64,000 nucleotides of DNA, from assembly GCA_943328975.2 (NCBI GenBank), contig CALQCC020000008.1, positions 62,001 to 126,000 on the forward strand, given 5' to 3'. The translations under genes were made by a program, and so were the position numbers. This DNA is from Bordetella parapertussis (lineage in GTDB: Bacteria; Acidobacteriota; Terriglobia; Bryobacterales; Bryobacteraceae). The first letter of the stretch is position 1, and each line of letters opens with the position of its first letter. The notes under the pieces were generated by a model, which saw only the letters and a program-made list of their open reading frames with translations, had not been told where the DNA came from and ran no database searches. Positions 16,875 through 27,341 of the stretch are shown piece by piece.

Positions 16875-19708
16875 TTCGCGGCCACCTCGATGCGCGCCAT
16901 CGGCAAATGTTCCCGATGTCCCCCGTACCATTCCACGGACGACCGCGTTGACGGCAGCGTTTCGTCGTCGCCATCCACCGCTTCCCACACACCGTTACGG
17001 TACATCTGCATCGCTCCTGTATCAGGATCCATCGCTGCCACCCGGATCCACCGTTTGCTCAGGAATTCCCAGTTCAGCGCATTCGCCCGAATCGTTGCCT
17101 CGATCCGTTCCGGCGTGCTCTCGATCACAAATAGATTTCGCACTGGCTCATGAATCTCCACCATTTGCCAGGGCAATCCCGTGCGTAGATCGCTTTCGTA
17201 ACCATTCATGACGCCCACCAATCCGGTGACGTTGTGCGGCAGCTTGGTACCGCATCCGTAGCGTTCGTTGTCCACGAAAGAGAAATAGTACTCCAGGCTG
17301 ATGCCCGCACATACCGGGATAACCGCCCCCAGCAATCCGGCGAGGCTCGTGTTGTTCGGATCCTGCTCCATGTCATACGAAACCAAAAACGCTCTGCGAT
17401 CCAGAAACAATCCGCGTGTGGAAGAGCGGCGTCCGACGACGGTTACTGCGTTCGTGCAGTGCCCGTACTCAGGGCGGGGCTCGGCCAAGTGTTCCGCGCG
17501 TTCCTGCACGTGATGTAAGCCGGCGGTGAAATCCGCAGGCCAGTCCGCTGCTTCAAAGCGACGAGCGCGTTCATGAGCACTGCCCGCCCGAGCCTTATCC
17601 AACGACGCGCGCATTTGCGCTAAGTCGCGGCGCAGGCCTTGCGGTACTTCTTCCAAATCGTACAGATCGATATTGTCATTGCAGGTATCGTGATAGCCTC
17701 CAACGAACCACGTGTCGTCCGGAATCACGATCCCGCGCTCGCGCAATCCCGCGCGCACTCCACGATGATTCGCCATCGCCGCGAACAGCCGTCCGTTAGG
17801 ACCGCCACGCCGTCCGCCGCACGCGCCGCAGTCATGCGCCGATTCATGTGGATTGTTCAAGCTGGTCGATCCATGCCCCAGAACCACCACCAGGCGCGCC
17901 ATGCCCCTGCGCAGTCCGGCCATAGTGAGAACGCCCGCCACCCGGTCCACTTTCTCCTGCACAGTGAAACCCTGTAACAGTCCTTCCGCCGCAGCATGAC
18001 CGGTCGCGTCATTTCGTTCGAACACCAACTCCGTCCGCGGTTCCGGAAGAACACTCTTGTTCAGCCACTCGATCAACAGCGCGTACCGCCGTGGGCTAAA
18101 GACGCGAGCCGCCATCGGTACGATGCTGAACATCCCCAACACCGTGGTGCCGATCCAGCCGCGCACCATGGTTCGAGAACTAACCGACCATTCTCGTGCG
18201 AACCACGCCCATATTTTGCGCAATTTCGCGCGTTTCGAGTGGGCCTCGTCATGCCCTTCGACCGGCCGTTCTACTACCGCGTGCGCCGGCTTGACCACCA
18301 CCGGACACAGCGACACACCGTGAGCATCGTCTAGTCCCGTGTAGTTGACCGCCACTCCAAAGAATCCGGCAGCGCCGAACGTTTCAATGTCCGGAGCCAT
18401 CTCTTCCAGATGCCGCCGGATAGATTCCTCGCGTTCATCAATGCAGAAGAAGACCTGCGCGGAAAGTTTGTCCGGTTCCGGCAGCGGGGCGCGCCGCCGA
18501 TGTTCCTGCAGGGGCAAAAGGATCTGCCGTTCGTGACGCCGCTCATAGGCCTCGTGCAGGATCCGTCGCCGTTCCATCTCGCTGAATAGCGCAAGTTCCC
18601 GCTGCAACGCCGGGATCCGGTTCGCCGGAGCTTCCAATTGCACTGCCGCGTCCAACAGAGTTGCCGCGTTGGCCAGACGCCGGGCGAATGCGTCGTCTTC
18701 TTTTCGCGCAGTCTTCCACGCCACCGTGTCCCTCGTTTGCGAGTCCACCGCCGCTACCGTAAGCAGCATCCGCACCGCTAGGAAATCCATCAGCCGCGCT
18801 GGGATCGTTTCGTGCGGAGCGAGTTCCGGCTCCGCTTCCAACCGGTGCATCATCCCGGCCCAACCACCCAGTGCCAGCAGCTCCGCTTGCAGGACCTGCT
18901 CCCACTTGGATTCCGGCACGCCCAGGACTTCCAGGGCGCGGCGAACAGTTTCCTCCGCCGAAACACCAGGACCCGCCAATTGTTCACAGCGCCGATCGAT
19001 CGTTGCCAGTTCCACCGGTAGCAGGCCTAGGGGATGTTTCAGCAGCGTCAGTGCCGCCGCCAGGAACCCATCCGCCCTGTTCGGCATGGGCCAGTAGGAC
19101 AGCCCTTGATCGGTGAACACCGCACCCATACGGATCAGCCACGGATGGACGATGTCGTCAATATCAACGCCGGTCAGCGCCAGCACTCCGTCTCGCGGTC
19201 GGACCACGGCTTCCGGTTCGCTGTCTGCCGATGTGTTTCGCGTACAAATCTCAAAGAGGGATCGTGTCTCTTTATGAGTGTCCAGCAATCCCTCCTGGTC
19301 CAGCTCCCATTGAACTGTCTCGGGCTGGTAATGGTGCAGGCCGGGAACCAGCAACCGGCGCCGTAACTCGCGCCGCCGCATCCCCGGCCATACTTCCGCA
19401 TCTTCTTCGGTCGCGAGCACCGCATCGATGTCGTCGACCAAAATCCGTCCTGAACCTATCGCCGCACGGTAGGCTTCTTCCCGCATATACGGTTCGGTGC
19501 CATAGACCTTGGAGGCCTCTAGCACCGCCTGCTCGAACGGCAGGTGCTGAAAGGCGTGCAGCGTGTTGTGGTGAATAAAGACACCGATGGGCCCCTGTGC
19601 CGGCAGCAGATGGGACGCGTGGTCCACGATGTGCCGGATATTCTCCAGCGGATCTGCGGGATGAGAACTGTGCGCTTCCTTGGACATGGGGTGCTTGCTC
19701 ACTAGCAT
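16871..19708 (-). CDS. dabA: DabA-type DUF2309 protein, vectorial carbonic anhydrase-like
   Basis: A 945-residue UPF0753/DUF2309 protein. DabA of Halothiobacillus forms the catalytic half of the DAB inorganic-carbon pump and binds zinc like a beta-carbonic anhydrase through Cys, Asp, His and Cys. The same four residues are visible: Cys422 and Asp424 in [10 protein letters not shown], His612 in VLGHGSTS, and Cys627 in HDCGACGG. The 15-residue His-to-Cys spacing equals that of the characterised protein. The start could be the ATG at 19708 or at 19687 (MSKEAHSS). It overlaps the DabB-like gene by 4 bases and is divergent from a SulP transporter. Family assignment is firm; carbon pumping in this organism is inference. 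Confidence 0.88.
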   Translation of the reverse strand: MLVSKHPMSKEAHSSHPADPLENIRHIVDHASHLLPAQGPIGVFIHHNTLHAFQHLPFEQAVLEASKVYGTEPYMREEAYRAAIGSGRILVDDIDAVLATEEDAEVWPGMRRRELRRRLLVPGLHHYQPETVQWELDQEGLLDTHKETRSLFEICTRNTSADSEPEAVVRPRDGVLALTGVDIDDIVHPWLIRMGAVFTDQGLSYWPMPNRADGFLAAALTLLKHPLGLLPVELATIDRRCEQLAGPGVSAEETVRRALEVLGVPESKWEQVLQAELLALGGWAGMMHRLEAEPELAPHETIPARLMDFLAVRMLLTVAAVDSQTRDTVAWKTARKEDDAFARRLANAATLLDAAVQLEAPANRIPALQRELALFSEMERRRILHEAYERRHERQILLPLQEHRRRAPLPEPDKLSAQVFFCIDEREESIRRHLEEMAPDIETFGAAGFFGVAVNYTGLDDAHGVSLCPVVVKPAHAVVERPVEGHDEAHSKRAKLRKIWAWFAREWSVSSRTMVRGWIGTTVLGMFSIVPMAARVFSPRRYALLIEWLNKSVLPEPRTELVFERNDATGHAAAEGLLQGFTVQEKVDRVAGVLTMAGLRRGMARLVVVLGHGSTSLNNPHESAHDCGACGGRRGGPNGRLFAAMANHRGVRAGLRERGIVIPDDTWFVGGYHDTCNDNIDLYDLEEVPQGLRRDLAQMRASLDKARAGSAHERARRFEAADWPADFTAGLHHVQERAEHLAEPRPEYGHCTNAVTVVGRRSSTRGLFLDRRAFLVSYDMEQDPNNTSLAGLLGAVIPVCAGISLEYYFSFVDNERYGCGTKLPHNVTGLVGVMNGYESDLRTGLPWQMVEIHEPVRNLFVIESTPERIEATIRANALNWEFLSKRWIRVAAMDPDTGAMQMYRNGVWEAVDGDDETLPSTRSSVEWYGGHREHLPMARIEVAAK

Positions 19709-19856
19709 CGCAGGCTTCGCATCCGCGAACCATCCCCTCGGGGTGGGGTTTTACGGCTGGTGCCATCCCGTTCCGCCCACGCCCCCGGTTGGCAGGTCCG
19801 TTCCGTCCCCTGCGGAGGCTATGGTTGCATTGCGCGACAACCCGCATGCTGGCATC

Positions 19857-21506
19857 ATGTCCACATCCGCTGATCTCGCGACGCTGTCACGACCCACTGG
19901 ACCCATCCCACGCGGCACCATGCAGGGTCTTAAGACCTACTGGAAGAATGACTTGCTGTCAGGCTTCCTGGTTTTCTTGATCGCCCTCCCGCTGTGCCTG
20001 GGCATCTCTCTGGCCAGCGGCTACCCCCCGATCGCCGGCATCTTCACGGCCATCATCGGTGGCCTGCTGACCCCGTTCTTCTCTAATTCCGAACTGACCA
20101 TTAAGGGACCCGCCGCCGGTTTGATCGTGATCGCCCTCGGTGCCGTCCAGCAGTTGGGACATGGCGATCCGGTGTTGGGCTACAAGCGGGCCCTCGCTGT
20201 AGGTGTCGCGGCGGGTGTAATTCAGATCCTTTTCGGCCTCCTCAAGGTCGGTGCGTTGGGCGAGTTCTTCCCCATCGCGGCGGTCCACGGGATGTTGGCC
20301 GCCATCGGCATTATCATCATCTCCAAGCAGGCGCACGTCGCACTGGGCGTCGCTCCGCACTCGAAAGAAACACTGGAGCTGCTAGCCGAAATCCCCAACA
20401 GCATCATGAACATGAATCCAGAGATCGCCATCGTCGGCGCGATCAGCCTGTTGATTCTGGTCGGCCGGATGTTCATCAAGAACAAATTCATCCAGTCCAT
20501 CCCCGGACCCATGCTGGTGCTGCTGGTCGCTACCCCTCTCGGCTTCGTCTTCGGAATTGAAAACACCCACCTCTATACCTGGGCCGGTCACCAGTTCGAC
20601 ATCGGTCCGAAGTACCTGGTCCATCTGCCAGGTAACTTGGTTGGCGCCATGGCGTTCCCCGATTTTTCGGTCATCTTCAGCGCCGACAGCATTAAGTGGA
20701 TCGTGATGTTCGCCCTCGTCGGTAGCTTGGAATCACTGCTGAGCGCCAAAGCCATCGATCTGCTCGACCCCTACCAGCGCCGCACCAATATGAATCGCGA
20801 CCTGCTGGCCGTGGGCTGCGCCAACACCCTTTCCGCCGCCATCGGCGGCTTGCCGATGATCAGCGAAATCGTCCGCTCTTCGGCCAACCGCAACAACGGA
20901 GCCAAAACCCGCTGGGCCAACTTCTTCCACGGCGGCTTGCTCCTGATCCTGGTCGCTGCCGTCCCGCAGCTCCTGAACATGATCCCGCTGGCCGCCTTGG
21001 CCGCCATGCTAGTCTTCACCGGCTACAACCTGGCGTCCCCGAAAGAATTCCGTCACATGTATATGGTGGGCAAGGAACAGCTCGCTGTCTTCCTCGCGAC
21101 CCTGGTTGCCACCCTGGCCACGGACCTTCTCATCGGGATCGCCGTCGGCATCCTCGTCAAGATCATCATCCACTTGATCAACGGTGCTCCGGCCGCCTCC
21201 CTGGTTAAGCCCAGAGCCGTCATCGAAATGTCAGAGGCGGGTGCGCCCGTCGTTCATGTTCATGACGCCGCCGTGTTTACCAACTGGCTGCCGCTACGGA
21301 AACAAATTGACGCGCTGGATAAGCATCCCTCGGTTCGCGTCGATCTTTCCAAGGCCAAGCTGGTCGATCATAGTTGCATGAAAAAGCTGGAAGAGATGGC
21401 TCAAGACTGGGCGCTCGAAAATCGCGAGCTCATCGTCACCGGTCTGGAAAACCACAAGGTCCTCTCCAGCCACCCCCACGCAGCGCGCGTGCTGCGTACC
21501 GCGTAA
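19857..21506 (+). CDS. SulP-family inorganic anion transporter with STAS domain
   Basis: A 549-residue transporter with about eleven to twelve membrane helices followed by a C-terminal STAS domain ([19 protein letters not shown] at about 480-500). Family cores seen are [48 protein letters not shown] and [20 protein letters not shown]. Sequences of this type are often annotated as bicarbonate or sulfate transporters. The start is uncertain: ATG at 19857 keeps a short hydrophilic N-terminus, while 19920 is also possible and neither has a clear ribosome site. It lies divergent to dabA and 16 bases before an outer-membrane protein gene, which supports an inorganic-carbon role. Confidence 0.87.
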   Translation: MSTSADLATLSRPTGPIPRGTMQGLKTYWKNDLLSGFLVFLIALPLCLGISLASGYPPIAGIFTAIIGGLLTPFFSNSELTIKGPAAGLIVIALGAVQQLGHGDPVLGYKRALAVGVAAGVIQILFGLLKVGALGEFFPIAAVHGMLAAIGIIIISKQAHVALGVAPHSKETLELLAEIPNSIMNMNPEIAIVGAISLLILVGRMFIKNKFIQSIPGPMLVLLVATPLGFVFGIENTHLYTWAGHQFDIGPKYLVHLPGNLVGAMAFPDFSVIFSADSIKWIVMFALVGSLESLLSAKAIDLLDPYQRRTNMNRDLLAVGCANTLSAAIGGLPMISEIVRSSANRNNGAKTRWANFFHGGLLLILVAAVPQLLNMIPLAALAAMLVFTGYNLASPKEFRHMYMVGKEQLAVFLATLVATLATDLLIGIAVGILVKIIIHLINGAPAASLVKPRAVIEMSEAGAPVVHVHDAAVFTNWLPLRKQIDALDKHPSVRVDLSKAKLVDHSCMKKLEEMAQDWALENRELIVTGLENHKVLSSHPHAARVLRTA

Positions 21507-21522
21507 TATCCTTAAACTAATA

Positions 21523-22257
21523 ATGAAATTTACAGCTCTGCTGTTAACGCTCGGAGTGTGTCTGCCTCTAGCCGCTGCCACCGATAACAATGCCAATGTC
21601 TGGTTCATGTACTTTGGAGATCATCCGTTCTCCAAGACATCCAAATGGGGCCTCCACCTGGAGGGCCAATGGCGCCGCGCCGATGCCGGACTCAAGTGGC
21701 AGCAGCTTCTGCTGCGCCCCGCCGTCAACTACCAATTGAATAAGAAGGTCGCGCTGACCGGAGGCTACGGCTTCATCCAGAGTCATGGCTACGGCGACTT
21801 TCCGTCACCCGCCACGGCGCCCGAACATCGGTTTTTTGAACAGGTCTCCATCACCCAACGCTTCAAGAAACTCGACTTCCAGAACCGCCTGCGATTCGAG
21901 CAACGCAACCTGGGCGTCATGGCCAAGCAATCCAACGGAGAATTCGACCGCATCGGCTGGCGCTACGAAAACCGCTTCCGCTACATGCTGCGCACCAACG
22001 TTCCCCTCAAAGTCGGCGGCGGCAAGTACTACGTTGGCCTCTATGACGAAATCCTCTTCAACTACGGTAAGAACGTAGCCAAGAACGTCTTCGATCAGAA
22101 TCGCGCCTACGCGGCCCTCGGCCGCAACCTGGGCCACGAGACCAAGCTCGAAGTCGGCTACCTGGAACAGACCGTACAGCACCGCGACGGACTCGTCTTT
22201 GAACACAACCACACCCTGCAGATCGCAATCTATTCCAAGTTGCCCTTCAACTGGTAA
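21523..22257 (+). CDS. DUF2490 outer-membrane beta-barrel protein
   Basis: A 244-residue exported barrel with signal peptide MKFTALLLTLGVCLPLAAA. The DUF2490 signature is spread through the chain: WFMYFGDHPFSKTSKWGLHL, QQLLLRPAVNYQLNKKVALTGGY, and EHRFFEQVSITQRF; LRFEQR and RYENRFRY occur in the strands. The last strand ends in an aromatic pair (LPFNW). It starts 16 bases after the SulP stop and 9 bases before the next barrel gene, so the three are very likely one operon. A role in passing the SulP substrate through the outer membrane is inferred from position only. Confidence 0.82.
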   Translation: MKFTALLLTLGVCLPLAAATDNNANVWFMYFGDHPFSKTSKWGLHLEGQWRRADAGLKWQQLLLRPAVNYQLNKKVALTGGYGFIQSHGYGDFPSPATAPEHRFFEQVSITQRFKKLDFQNRLRFEQRNLGVMAKQSNGEFDRIGWRYENRFRYMLRTNVPLKVGGGKYYVGLYDEILFNYGKNVAKNVFDQNRAYAALGRNLGHETKLEVGYLEQTVQHRDGLVFEHNHTLQIAIYSKLPFNW

Positions 22258-22266
22258 AAGCCTCCA

Positions 22267-22980
22267 GTGCGCTTCTTTAAGTTCGTCCTCTTTTCTCTCC
22301 CCGCATGGGGACAGCAGACGATCTTCAATGTTCCTTCCGCCGATATCGCGGTGAATAGGGACTGGTTCTTCCAGCACCAGACGACAACCCGCGTGTGGAA
22401 CCCAGGCCGTAGTTGGGTGCAGACCAACGCCTACGGCTACGGCATCGGGCATTACATTGAGTTGGACGCAACTCTGTTCAACTTGGACGTCAAGGATCCC
22501 AAAGACTCCACACTCAGCTTTGGATTCAAGGCCAGCCTTCCCATCCTTGGCGAGAAGGCCCGCTTTGGCAAGAAATCCAAGCTGCCCCTTCGTCTAGTGG
22601 TCGGCGACATGTTTGAATTCACCGAACGCCCCTTTGACCCGACGCGCCTTCGCAATCCGCACGAAGGCAACTGGATGTACGCGATGTTGAACACCGAAGT
22701 GCCCCACTCGAAAACCCGCCTCACCGCCGGATTTTCCGACGGCACTAAGATCCTCTTCGGAACCCGCTCCAACGGATTCCTGGGCGGCGTCGAGCAACCG
22801 CTGTCCAGCCGCTGGACCTTTCAAATCGACTGGTTCTCCGGCCACCACGAACTCGCCTACTGGATCCCAGGCGTCGTCTATCGTTTTCAGGAACGCTGGA
22901 TGTTGTCGCTAGGGCTTCAAGTGCCGAACCGCTCAACCGTCGGGGCAAAAGCGATCATCGTCGAACTGACGCGATTCTAG
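22267..22980 (+). CDS. Outer-membrane beta-barrel protein downstream of DUF2490 gene
   Basis: A 237-residue exported protein beginning with GTG at 22267, 9 bases after the DUF2490 stop. The N-terminus RFFKFVLFSLPAWGQ serves as a short signal peptide. Alternating amphipathic strands and the repeated aromatic girdle residues (YAMLNTEVPHSKTRLTAGFS, WTFQIDWFSGHHELAYWIPG) indicate a barrel, but no named family is recognised. It is the last gene of the SulP operon. No terminator is obvious before the next gene. Confidence 0.7.
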   Translation: MRFFKFVLFSLPAWGQQTIFNVPSADIAVNRDWFFQHQTTTRVWNPGRSWVQTNAYGYGIGHYIELDATLFNLDVKDPKDSTLSFGFKASLPILGEKARFGKKSKLPLRLVVGDMFEFTERPFDPTRLRNPHEGNWMYAMLNTEVPHSKTRLTAGFSDGTKILFGTRSNGFLGGVEQPLSSRWTFQIDWFSGHHELAYWIPGVVYRFQERWMLSLGLQVPNRSTVGAKAIIVELTRF

Positions 22981-23072
22981 CGCGGTGCCTTGACTCCCGC
23001 GCTGCCGAGTGCGACACTTCTCCGAAACCGATCGGATTGTATACAATCCCGATCCTGACTTTGGGGAGGCCT

Positions 23073-26000
23073 ATGAGAATCGCTTTGCTTGGGGCGCTGT
23101 GCGCATTTTTCACCGCCGGATTGTTTGGGCAGGCGGGTACGGGTACCATCACCGGAACCATCACGGATTCCGCGGGAGCGGTTGTTCCCGGCGCTGCAGT
23201 GGAAGTCCGCAGCGCGGAAACGAACGTTGCGTATCCAACCGTCAGCACTGACACCGGTGTCTACACAGTCTTGCGTCTGCCTCCCGGACCCTACTCGGTA
23301 ATCGTCACAGTCACTGGCTTCAAATCTCTGACCCGCGCCGGACTCTCCGTCTCGGCCGGACAAACTCTACCCCTCGATCTAGTGCTCGAAGTCGGCGCAG
23401 TCTCCGAATCGGTAACCGTCACTGCGGAAGCAACGCTGCTCAAAACCGAGAGCGGCGACGTCGCGCACAACGTCACCTTGTCGCAGTTGAACAACCTCCC
23501 CATCCTAGGCATCGGCGGAAACAACGCGGGTAGCAACGGCATTCGTAATCCGTTCAACTCCGCGATTCTTGTCCCCGGCATCAGCTTCACCCCCAACTTC
23601 GCCATGATCGTGAACGGCGCGCCCAGCAACACCGCCGCCTACCGCATCGAAGGCCTGGACAACACCAACCACACCGTCGCCTTCGCCAACACCCAGAGCC
23701 AGCCCAGCCCCGACGCGGTAGAAGAAATCGCGATCCAGACCAGCAACTACGCAGCGGAGTATGGACAAGCCGGCGGCGGGTTGTTCAACCTCACCATGAA
23801 GTCGGGCACCAACCAGTATCACGGCACCGTCTACGACTACTTCGTGAATGAGAAACTCAATGCGGGCATTCCGTTTTCGTACACCCCGGAAGGTGGCAAA
23901 TTTCGTCCCCGCGCCCGCCGCTGGGACGTGGGCGGCACCTTCGGCGGACCAGTGATCATCCCGAAACTCTACAACGGTAAGAACAAGACATTCTTCTTCT
24001 ATTCGTATGAATACTTCCGCGAATATCAGGATCTGACCTTCACTGCCACCCTGCCCAATGCAATGTATCAGAGCGGCAACTTCGGAGCCATCTCCCCGGT
24101 TGGCGGATCCGCCTTCGATGCGACGCTTGGCGTTCCGGCTGCATCCATCGCGACTGATGGCCTGGGCCGTTCGGTCTTCGCCAACGCCATCTACGATCCG
24201 CTTAGCCGCTCCACCACCTCTGGTGGTGTGGGTATCGCCGACGTGTTCCCGGGTAACGTAATTCCGGTGGCCCGCTTCAGTCCCGTCGCGGTGGCCATCC
24301 AAAAGTTGTATCCCAAACTTTCCAACAACGCGCTGTACAACAACTACAACGGCTACAGCCCCGGCGAACGCGTCGGAAAAATTCCGTCGATCAAGATCGA
24401 CCACACCATCAATTCGAACAACAAGCTGTCGATGTTCTACAACCACACCGAAACCAACGCGCAGTACACACTGCCCAACGGTAACGCCGACGGACTCCCG
24501 GAACTCCTCACCGGTGCCCGCGGTTCCAAGCCCATCGGTGGACCCGTGTGGCGTCTCAACTACGACCTCACTTTGACGCCGACGTTGCTGGCTCACTTCG
24601 GCGCCGGCTACTCCTACATCTACTTCTTCGACAACGGTCCGTACACCAACGCCGGTAACAAGTTCGATTGCGCCAGCATCCAACTGCAGGGTTGCCTCGG
24701 CAGCTTCAACTTCCCGACCATTATCACCGCGAACGTGGCCACTCCGGTCCGCTTGGGCGGCATGCAGCAATTGGGCAACGCGCTGGCCCACGCAGCGACG
24801 CACACGCAACGGCCCTCGGCGAATGCCAACCTGACCTGGATCAAAGGCAATCACACCTTCAAGACCGGCGCGGAGATGTGGTATCAAGGCCACATCACTG
24901 GCCCGCCCACCGGCGTTGGACTGACGTTCGGTTCCAATGCGACCGGACTCCCCGCGTCCATCGTGACCGGCGCGTTCTCTCCCGGCTTCGCCTACGCGAG
25001 TTTCCTGTTGGGCGGCGTTTCTGCCGCTACTCAGAATGCTCCCGTCAACGCCCGCATGCACAAGAAGCAGTGGGGCATGTTTGTCCAGGATTCTTGGAAG
25101 GTCACCCGCAAGCTAACGGTCGACTACGGCCTGCGCTGGGATTACGCCACCGCGGCCCATGAACAATACGGGCGTTCCTCTAACTTGGGCATGATCCCGA
25201 ATGCCTCGGTCGGCAATCGCATTGGCGCGCCGATCTTCGAAGCCACCTGCGGCTGTGATTTCGTCTCCAACTACCCGTACGCGGTCGCCCCCCGCCTCGG
25301 CTTCGCCTACCAGTTGAACGCGAAGACCGTACTGCGCGGCGGCTGGGGTTTGGCCTACGCCGTTCCGAATGACATTAACGTTCAAAACAACGGCAACTTG
25401 ACGAACACCCCCACCGGCGTCAACGCCTTTGCCTTTGTAAACTCTCCAGGCTCTCTGCCGCAGCCGGTTTGGCCGAACTTCAATCCGGCCCAGACGCCCC
25501 TCGCCGGCGCAACCACCAGCACCTTCCTCCAGTCGCTCGACCGCAACGCCTCGCGCCCTCCGCGCCAGAATCAGTGGAGCTTCGGCATCCAACGCGAAAT
25601 CTCTAAAGACTTCGTCATGGAAGCCTCGTGGGTCGCCAACCGTGGCGCATGGTGGACCGGTCCTCTCGGCTACCTGAACCAGGTATCGCCCTCCGCCTTC
25701 GCCGCCGCCGGACTCGCACCGTATTCCAACCCGGCTGACAATTTGTTGCTCGGTCAAGCGCTGAGCGCCGCCCCCGTCATCGCCCGCGTCGGCAACGGTC
25801 GTCCGTATGCCGGATACGCCGCGACCAACACTCTGTTCAACTCGCTGCGCCCGTTCCCGCAGTTCACCACCATCGGTGTGCAGAACTCCGCCACCGGCAA
25901 CACCTGGTATGATTCGCTGCAAGTGAAGGGCACCCAACGTCTCTCGCATGGCTTGCAAGTTAACGGCGTCTTCACCTGGTCCAAGTCGCTGACCACCGTC

Positions 26001-26687
26001 CGCCCGAACCTGTTCCTGGAATCGCAGAAGTCGCACCAGTCCACGGACCAACCGTTCGTGTTCAACGTGAACATCCTGTACACGACCCAGAAATGGTTCG
26101 ACAACAAGGTGCTCGCCACCGTCACCAAGGACTGGAACTTCGGAGCCTTCCTGCAATACTCCAGCGGCCTGCTGCTCACCCCGCCCGCCGCCACCAACAC
26201 CAACTTCATCGGCGGCAGCGAACAGTATCGCGTTGCCGGCGAACCGCTCTACACCAAGGACCTCAACTGCGGCTGCATCAATCCCTATACGGATCTGGTG
26301 CTGAATCCGAAAGCCTGGGCCAACCCGGTCAACGGTTCCTTCGGTCCCGCGACGGGGACCTTCTATAGCGACTTCCGTGCCGCCCGCCGGCCCTCGGAAA
26401 GCCTGAACTTCGGCCGCACCTTCCGCATTAAAGAGGGTGTCAACTTCTCCCTCCGCGCCGAGTTCGTCAACATCTTCAACCGCCTCCAAATCGGCAACCC
26501 GAGCACCACCGCTCCGGCCACCGCCGTCAGCAAGAACGCCCAAGGCCAGTATTCCGGCGGCTTCGGTACGATCAACCTGACAGTGTCCGGCCCGAACACG
26601 GCGCCCACGGGTACGTCGAATAACAACGTCGGCCAGTTGTTCTCCCAACCCCGGTCGGGCACCCTGGTCGGTCGCATTTCGTTCTAG
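23073..26687 (+). CDS. Oar-type TonB-dependent receptor with carboxypeptidase-regulatory domain
   Basis: A 1204-residue outer-membrane receptor. The ATG at 23073 has a GGGGAGG site 3-9 bases upstream and opens a clean signal peptide (MRIALLGALCAFFTAGLFGQ). Next comes a CarboxypepD_reg-like fold (GTITGTITDSAGAVVPGAAV, PPGPYSVIVTVTGF), then the plug region with AAEYGQAGGGLFNLTMKSGT, and a long barrel ending in the usual aromatic residue (VGRISF). Acidobacteria have many such proteins, thought to import complex plant or microbial polymers. No cognate enzyme adjoins it, so the ligand is unknown. A strong GC hairpin follows the stop. Confidence 0.9.
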   Translation: MRIALLGALCAFFTAGLFGQAGTGTITGTITDSAGAVVPGAAVEVRSAETNVAYPTVSTDTGVYTVLRLPPGPYSVIVTVTGFKSLTRAGLSVSAGQTLPLDLVLEVGAVSESVTVTAEATLLKTESGDVAHNVTLSQLNNLPILGIGGNNAGSNGIRNPFNSAILVPGISFTPNFAMIVNGAPSNTAAYRIEGLDNTNHTVAFANTQSQPSPDAVEEIAIQTSNYAAEYGQAGGGLFNLTMKSGTNQYHGTVYDYFVNEKLNAGIPFSYTPEGGKFRPRARRWDVGGTFGGPVIIPKLYNGKNKTFFFYSYEYFREYQDLTFTATLPNAMYQSGNFGAISPVGGSAFDATLGVPAASIATDGLGRSVFANAIYDPLSRSTTSGGVGIADVFPGNVIPVARFSPVAVAIQKLYPKLSNNALYNNYNGYSPGERVGKIPSIKIDHTINSNNKLSMFYNHTETNAQYTLPNGNADGLPELLTGARGSKPIGGPVWRLNYDLTLTPTLLAHFGAGYSYIYFFDNGPYTNAGNKFDCASIQLQGCLGSFNFPTIITANVATPVRLGGMQQLGNALAHAATHTQRPSANANLTWIKGNHTFKTGAEMWYQGHITGPPTGVGLTFGSNATGLPASIVTGAFSPGFAYASFLLGGVSAATQNAPVNARMHKKQWGMFVQDSWKVTRKLTVDYGLRWDYATAAHEQYGRSSNLGMIPNASVGNRIGAPIFEATCGCDFVSNYPYAVAPRLGFAYQLNAKTVLRGGWGLAYAVPNDINVQNNGNLTNTPTGVNAFAFVNSPGSLPQPVWPNFNPAQTPLAGATTSTFLQSLDRNASRPPRQNQWSFGIQREISKDFVMEASWVANRGAWWTGPLGYLNQVSPSAFAAAGLAPYSNPADNLLLGQALSAAPVIARVGNGRPYAGYAATNTLFNSLRPFPQFTTIGVQNSATGNTWYDSLQVKGTQRLSHGLQVNGVFTWSKSLTTVRPNLFLESQKSHQSTDQPFVFNVNILYTTQKWFDNKVLATVTKDWNFGAFLQYSSGLLLTPPAATNTNFIGGSEQYRVAGEPLYTKDLNCGCINPYTDLVLNPKAWANPVNGSFGPATGTFYSDFRAARRPSESLNFGRTFRIKEGVNFSLRAEFVNIFNRLQIGNPSTTAPATAVSKNAQGQYSGGFGTINLTVSGPNTAPTGTSNNNVGQLFSQPRSGTLVGRISF

Positions 26688-26699
26688 TTCGAGTAGGTG

Positions 26700-26719
26700 T
26701 GGCCCGCGCAAGCGGGCCA
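26700..26719 (+). terminator. GNRA-capped hairpin after the Oar receptor gene
   Basis: A perfect 8-bp stem, TGGCCCGC with GCGGGCCA, is closed by a GCAA tetraloop 12 bases after the receptor stop codon. There is no T run, so it may act as a weak or factor-assisted terminator or protect the mRNA end. Confidence 0.55.
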
Positions 26720-26756
26720 TGCCAAATAACCGGCACTGAATGGGCGTGAATTCCCG

Positions 26757-27341
26757 ATGAGTACTCGGACACTGCGCAGTCTTGCTCTACTGGTTCTCAC
26801 AATGGGAACATCATGGGGCTGGGCTCAAGAAGCAACCGTCTCGATTGAGGCCTGGACTGCAGCAGAAGAAAGACTGCCTGCACCCCGCGTGACCCTAACC
26901 GAGTCGGGGACTCGGAAGGCAGTCGGTAACTTCCGTAACGGTCGAGCCGCAGGGATTCCGTACGGAGAATACATCCTTGAAGTGGCGCAACCCGGCTTCA
27001 AGATACACGAACAACGAATTAGTGTCTGTCAACCCGAAGTCTTCACGCGCGTGATGCTTCAAGTCGCGAACTTTCCCGATGCAGCATCTCTTAAGGGCGT
27101 CCTCAAACCCAAGGCGTGTCCGGACGATTGGGTGAAACTCGTTTCAATCCGAGGTAACAACACGCCCGTTGTCGAAACCAAGGTGCGGAGTGACGGATCC
27201 TTCGAGCTTACGGGATTCGATGGCGGTGATTACTTACTGCTCCTGGTTCGTGGGTTGAAAGTGATTTACAGCGAGCAGCTACCGATTTATGGGATGAGGA
27301 ACGTCGAGATCACGATCCCTGCTGACAAGCCGAAACCCTAG
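26757..27341 (+). CDS. Small secreted protein with carboxypeptidase-regulatory-like repeats
   Basis: A 194-residue exported protein with signal peptide ending near SWGWAQ. Two beta-sandwich-like halves are visible: RAAGIPYGEYILEVAQPGF in the first and RSDGSFELTGFDGGDYLLLLV in the second, both resembling CarboxypepD_reg/SpaA-type modules. No catalytic motif is seen. It lies 69 bases after the Oar receptor gene, past a hairpin. Its stop overlaps the end of the toxin-antitoxin remnant on the other strand. Function unknown. Confidence 0.65.
   Translation: MSTRTLRSLALLVLTMGTSWGWAQEATVSIEAWTAAEERLPAPRVTLTESGTRKAVGNFRNGRAAGIPYGEYILEVAQPGFKIHEQRISVCQPEVFTRVMLQVANFPDAASLKGVLKPKACPDDWVKLVSIRGNNTPVVETKVRSDGSFELTGFDGGDYLLLLVRGLKVIYSEQLPIYGMRNVEITIPADKPKP

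Noticed and set aside
23505-26720. Two minus-strand frames of more than 500 residues inside the Oar receptor gene
   Set aside because: Gly/Val/Asp/Arg-rich sequence typical of antisense frames in GC-rich DNA. No signal peptide, motif or ribosome site, and the plus strand is a full-length receptor.
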